Shown here one piece after another: positions 62,960-64,000 of a stretch of 64,000 nucleotides of DNA. The notes beneath the pieces are model-generated. The model was not told where the DNA came from. It saw only the letters and a program-made list of their open reading frames with translations, and searched no databases. Numbering within the stretch: the first letter of the stretch is position 1; each line of letters starts with the position of its first letter. Location of the stretch: positions 410,451 to 474,450 of the forward strand of contig PBUB01000021.1 in the NCBI GenBank assembly GCA_002729885.1, written 5' to 3'. A program made the translations under genes and the position numbers. This DNA is from Spirochaetaceae bacterium. Its GTDB lineage: Bacteria > Spirochaetota > Leptospiria > Leptospirales > Leptonemataceae.

Positions 62960-64000
62960 ATGTTCAGAGCATCGCTTTTTGCGCTGCTGCTGAGTTCAGT
63001 GGTCCTGGCTCGATCTCTGAATACCTCCCTGGGATCGGCGCCGGCGATGCATCCACCGGCAGCGGTTTCTTCCGATTCATGGTTCTTCTCCTCTCGCAGT
63101 CTTCAGCTGGATCGAAGCCGACATGCTGTGGCCCAGTTTTATAGAGATCATTATGTGCCGTACGGCAAGGTACAGAATCACTGGTCCGGAAGTACCAACG
63201 GATGCAGGGCCGGAAAGAATAGTCCAGAATACGATGAGGCTACTCTTCAGACGCTGAAGTTTTATCGGGCCATGGCCGGAGTCCCCACCGACATCAGTTT
63301 TGCAGAGAAATACAATGGTATGGCTCGAGCCGCCGCATTGATGATGGAAGCGAAGAATGATCTCAGCCATGGGCCCGGGACCAACTGGCCATGCTATACC
63401 AGCGAAGGAAAAAGTGGAGCGGGTTCATCCAACCTCTGCCTGGGCTGCGTCGGACCCAGTGCCATTGATGCTTACGTTCAGGACGCCGGCGTAGAGGGAG
63501 TAGGTCATAGGCAATGGGCGCTACATCCACAGCAAAAAGTGCTGGGGACCGGAAGCAGCGCTCGAGCGCATGCATTGTACGTATTTGGGGACTGGCGTCC
63601 AGAGGAAGAAGTAGAAAAGATTAGAAGCGTAGCCTGGCCTCCCGAAGGGTTTGTTCCTTATCGATTTGGTCTTGATTCCGGATATCCATGGTCCTATACA
63701 TCGTTCGCACCCGACGGAGACCTTTCCCGTGCGAAGGTGCAGATGAGCCGGGATGGAAAAAATGTATCTGTGCGACAGGAGCAGGGTCGTAAGGATCTTC
63801 TGGTCTGGTATCCTGCCGGACTGGAGAGAGCCACCCATCAAAACAATTATAATCGACCGGCCGGAGATGTAACCATCCAGGTCCGCATTTCCAATGTAAT
63901 TATTCAGGGCAAGGCAACGACGGTTGAGTATTCCGTGACCTTTATCGATCCAGACGCTGTACTGAGCGAAGAGGACTCAGAAAATACGGATCCAGGAATC
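62960..64000 (+). CDS. CAP-domain (SCP/PR1-like) exported protein, partial at right edge
   Basis: Not in the ORF track because no stop lies inside the window; 347 codons are open to the edge. It starts MFRASLFALLLLSSVVLA, a signal peptide. The CAP domain follows with TLQTLKFYRAMAGVP, the His in DLSHGPGTNW and VGHRQWALHPQQKVLGTGS, where the second active-like His and the box of the family are seen. CAP proteins are secreted and of varied function (lipid or peptidase roles reported). Cys residues (NGCRAG, WPCYTSEG, NLCLGCVG) suggest disulfides or metal binding. Confidence 0.83.
   Translation, partial: MFRASLFALLLSSVVLARSLNTSLGSAPAMHPPAAVSSDSWFFSSRSLQLDRSRHAVAQFYRDHYVPYGKVQNHWSGSTNGCRAGKNSPEYDEATLQTLKFYRAMAGVPTDISFAEKYNGMARAAALMMEAKNDLSHGPGTNWPCYTSEGKSGAGSSNLCLGCVGPSAIDAYVQDAGVEGVGHRQWALHPQQKVLGTGSSARAHALYVFGDWRPEEEVEKIRSVAWPPEGFVPYRFGLDSGYPWSYTSFAPDGDLSRAKVQMSRDGKNVSVRQEQGRKDLLVWYPAGLERATHQNNYNRPAGDVTIQVRISNVIIQGKATTVEYSVTFIDPDAVLSEEDSENTDPGI

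Noticed and set aside
1-64000. CRISPR arrays, prophage, insertion sequences, tRNA or rRNA genes
   Set aside because: I saw no regular spacer-repeat arrays, no transposase, integrase or phage-type proteins, and no tRNA-like clover sequence in the short intergenic gaps.

Overview
The window is a gene-dense chromosomal segment from a double-membrane (Gram-negative-type) bacterium. It has an Mla-type lipid transporter, a TolC/RND pair, several signal-II lipoproteins with relaxed lipoboxes, and many class III cyclase and GGDEF/EAL signalling proteins. Together with moderate GC content these features fit a Leptospira/Leptonema-like spirochaete, but that assignment is an inference; there is no rRNA or other taxonomic marker here. 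I saw no CRISPR array, prophage, insertion sequence or tRNA.

The centre of interest is a co-directional run at about 15.8-28.7 kb: GPH-type MFS transporter, class III cyclase, CarH/LitR-type B12 photoreceptor repressor, FAD oxidoreductase, DUF1365 protein, CFA-like methyltransferase, an 83-aa unknown, PHOTOACTIVE YELLOW PROTEIN (PYP), an AMP-forming ligase (p-coumarate-CoA ligase candidate), a 168-aa unknown sharing a C-terminal motif with the 83-aa protein, a tyrosine ammonia-lyase with a non-ATG start, and an SRPBCC protein. Genes overlap or are closely spaced, so it reads as one operon of about 12 genes. Tyrosine would be deaminated to p-coumarate (TAL), activated (pCL) and attached to the PYP cysteine. 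The same operon carries an adenosylcobalamin light sensor and lipid-methylating enzymes of a kind found in light and singlet-oxygen response clusters. A second CFA-like methyltransferase diverges from the same control region, which contains direct repeats 22 bp apart over a promoter-like sequence and a 75-bp GC-rich inverted-repeat element. The PYP is collinear without gaps to Halorhodospira PYP and keeps Cys69 and Glu46, but has Phe at Tyr42, Ser at Thr50 and Val at Arg52.

Left flank (0-14.6 kb): MarR regulator and SppA-like peptidase, SH3 lipoprotein, purF, a cyclic-nucleotide-binding patatin phospholipase, pdxH, a 7TMR-DISM cyclase, a GGDEF-EAL protein and a large SGNH-MBOAT fusion O-acyltransferase. 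Right of the light operon: an mlaFDE-like set with an aromatic-repeat protein (29.5-33.5 kb); a surface-glycan-like block of two GT-C-like membrane proteins and two acyltransferase-3 proteins (33.6-40.3 kb); an acyl-CoA carboxylase beta subunit, TIGR01777 epimerase, thioredoxin-like ferredoxin, HAD phosphatase, lipoprotein, GNAT, SlyD-like FKBP, histidine phosphatase and ldhA (40.3-48.6 kb); an amidohydrolase broken by one in-frame amber codon; an ABC-F protein with a shortened first ATPase domain; a 3-hydroxyacyl-CoA dehydrogenase; an outer-membrane and TPR pair; a membrane-bound LuxR-type regulator divergent from a TolC-RND efflux pair lacking an adaptor gene; an HU-like protein; and a CAP-domain protein running off the right edge.
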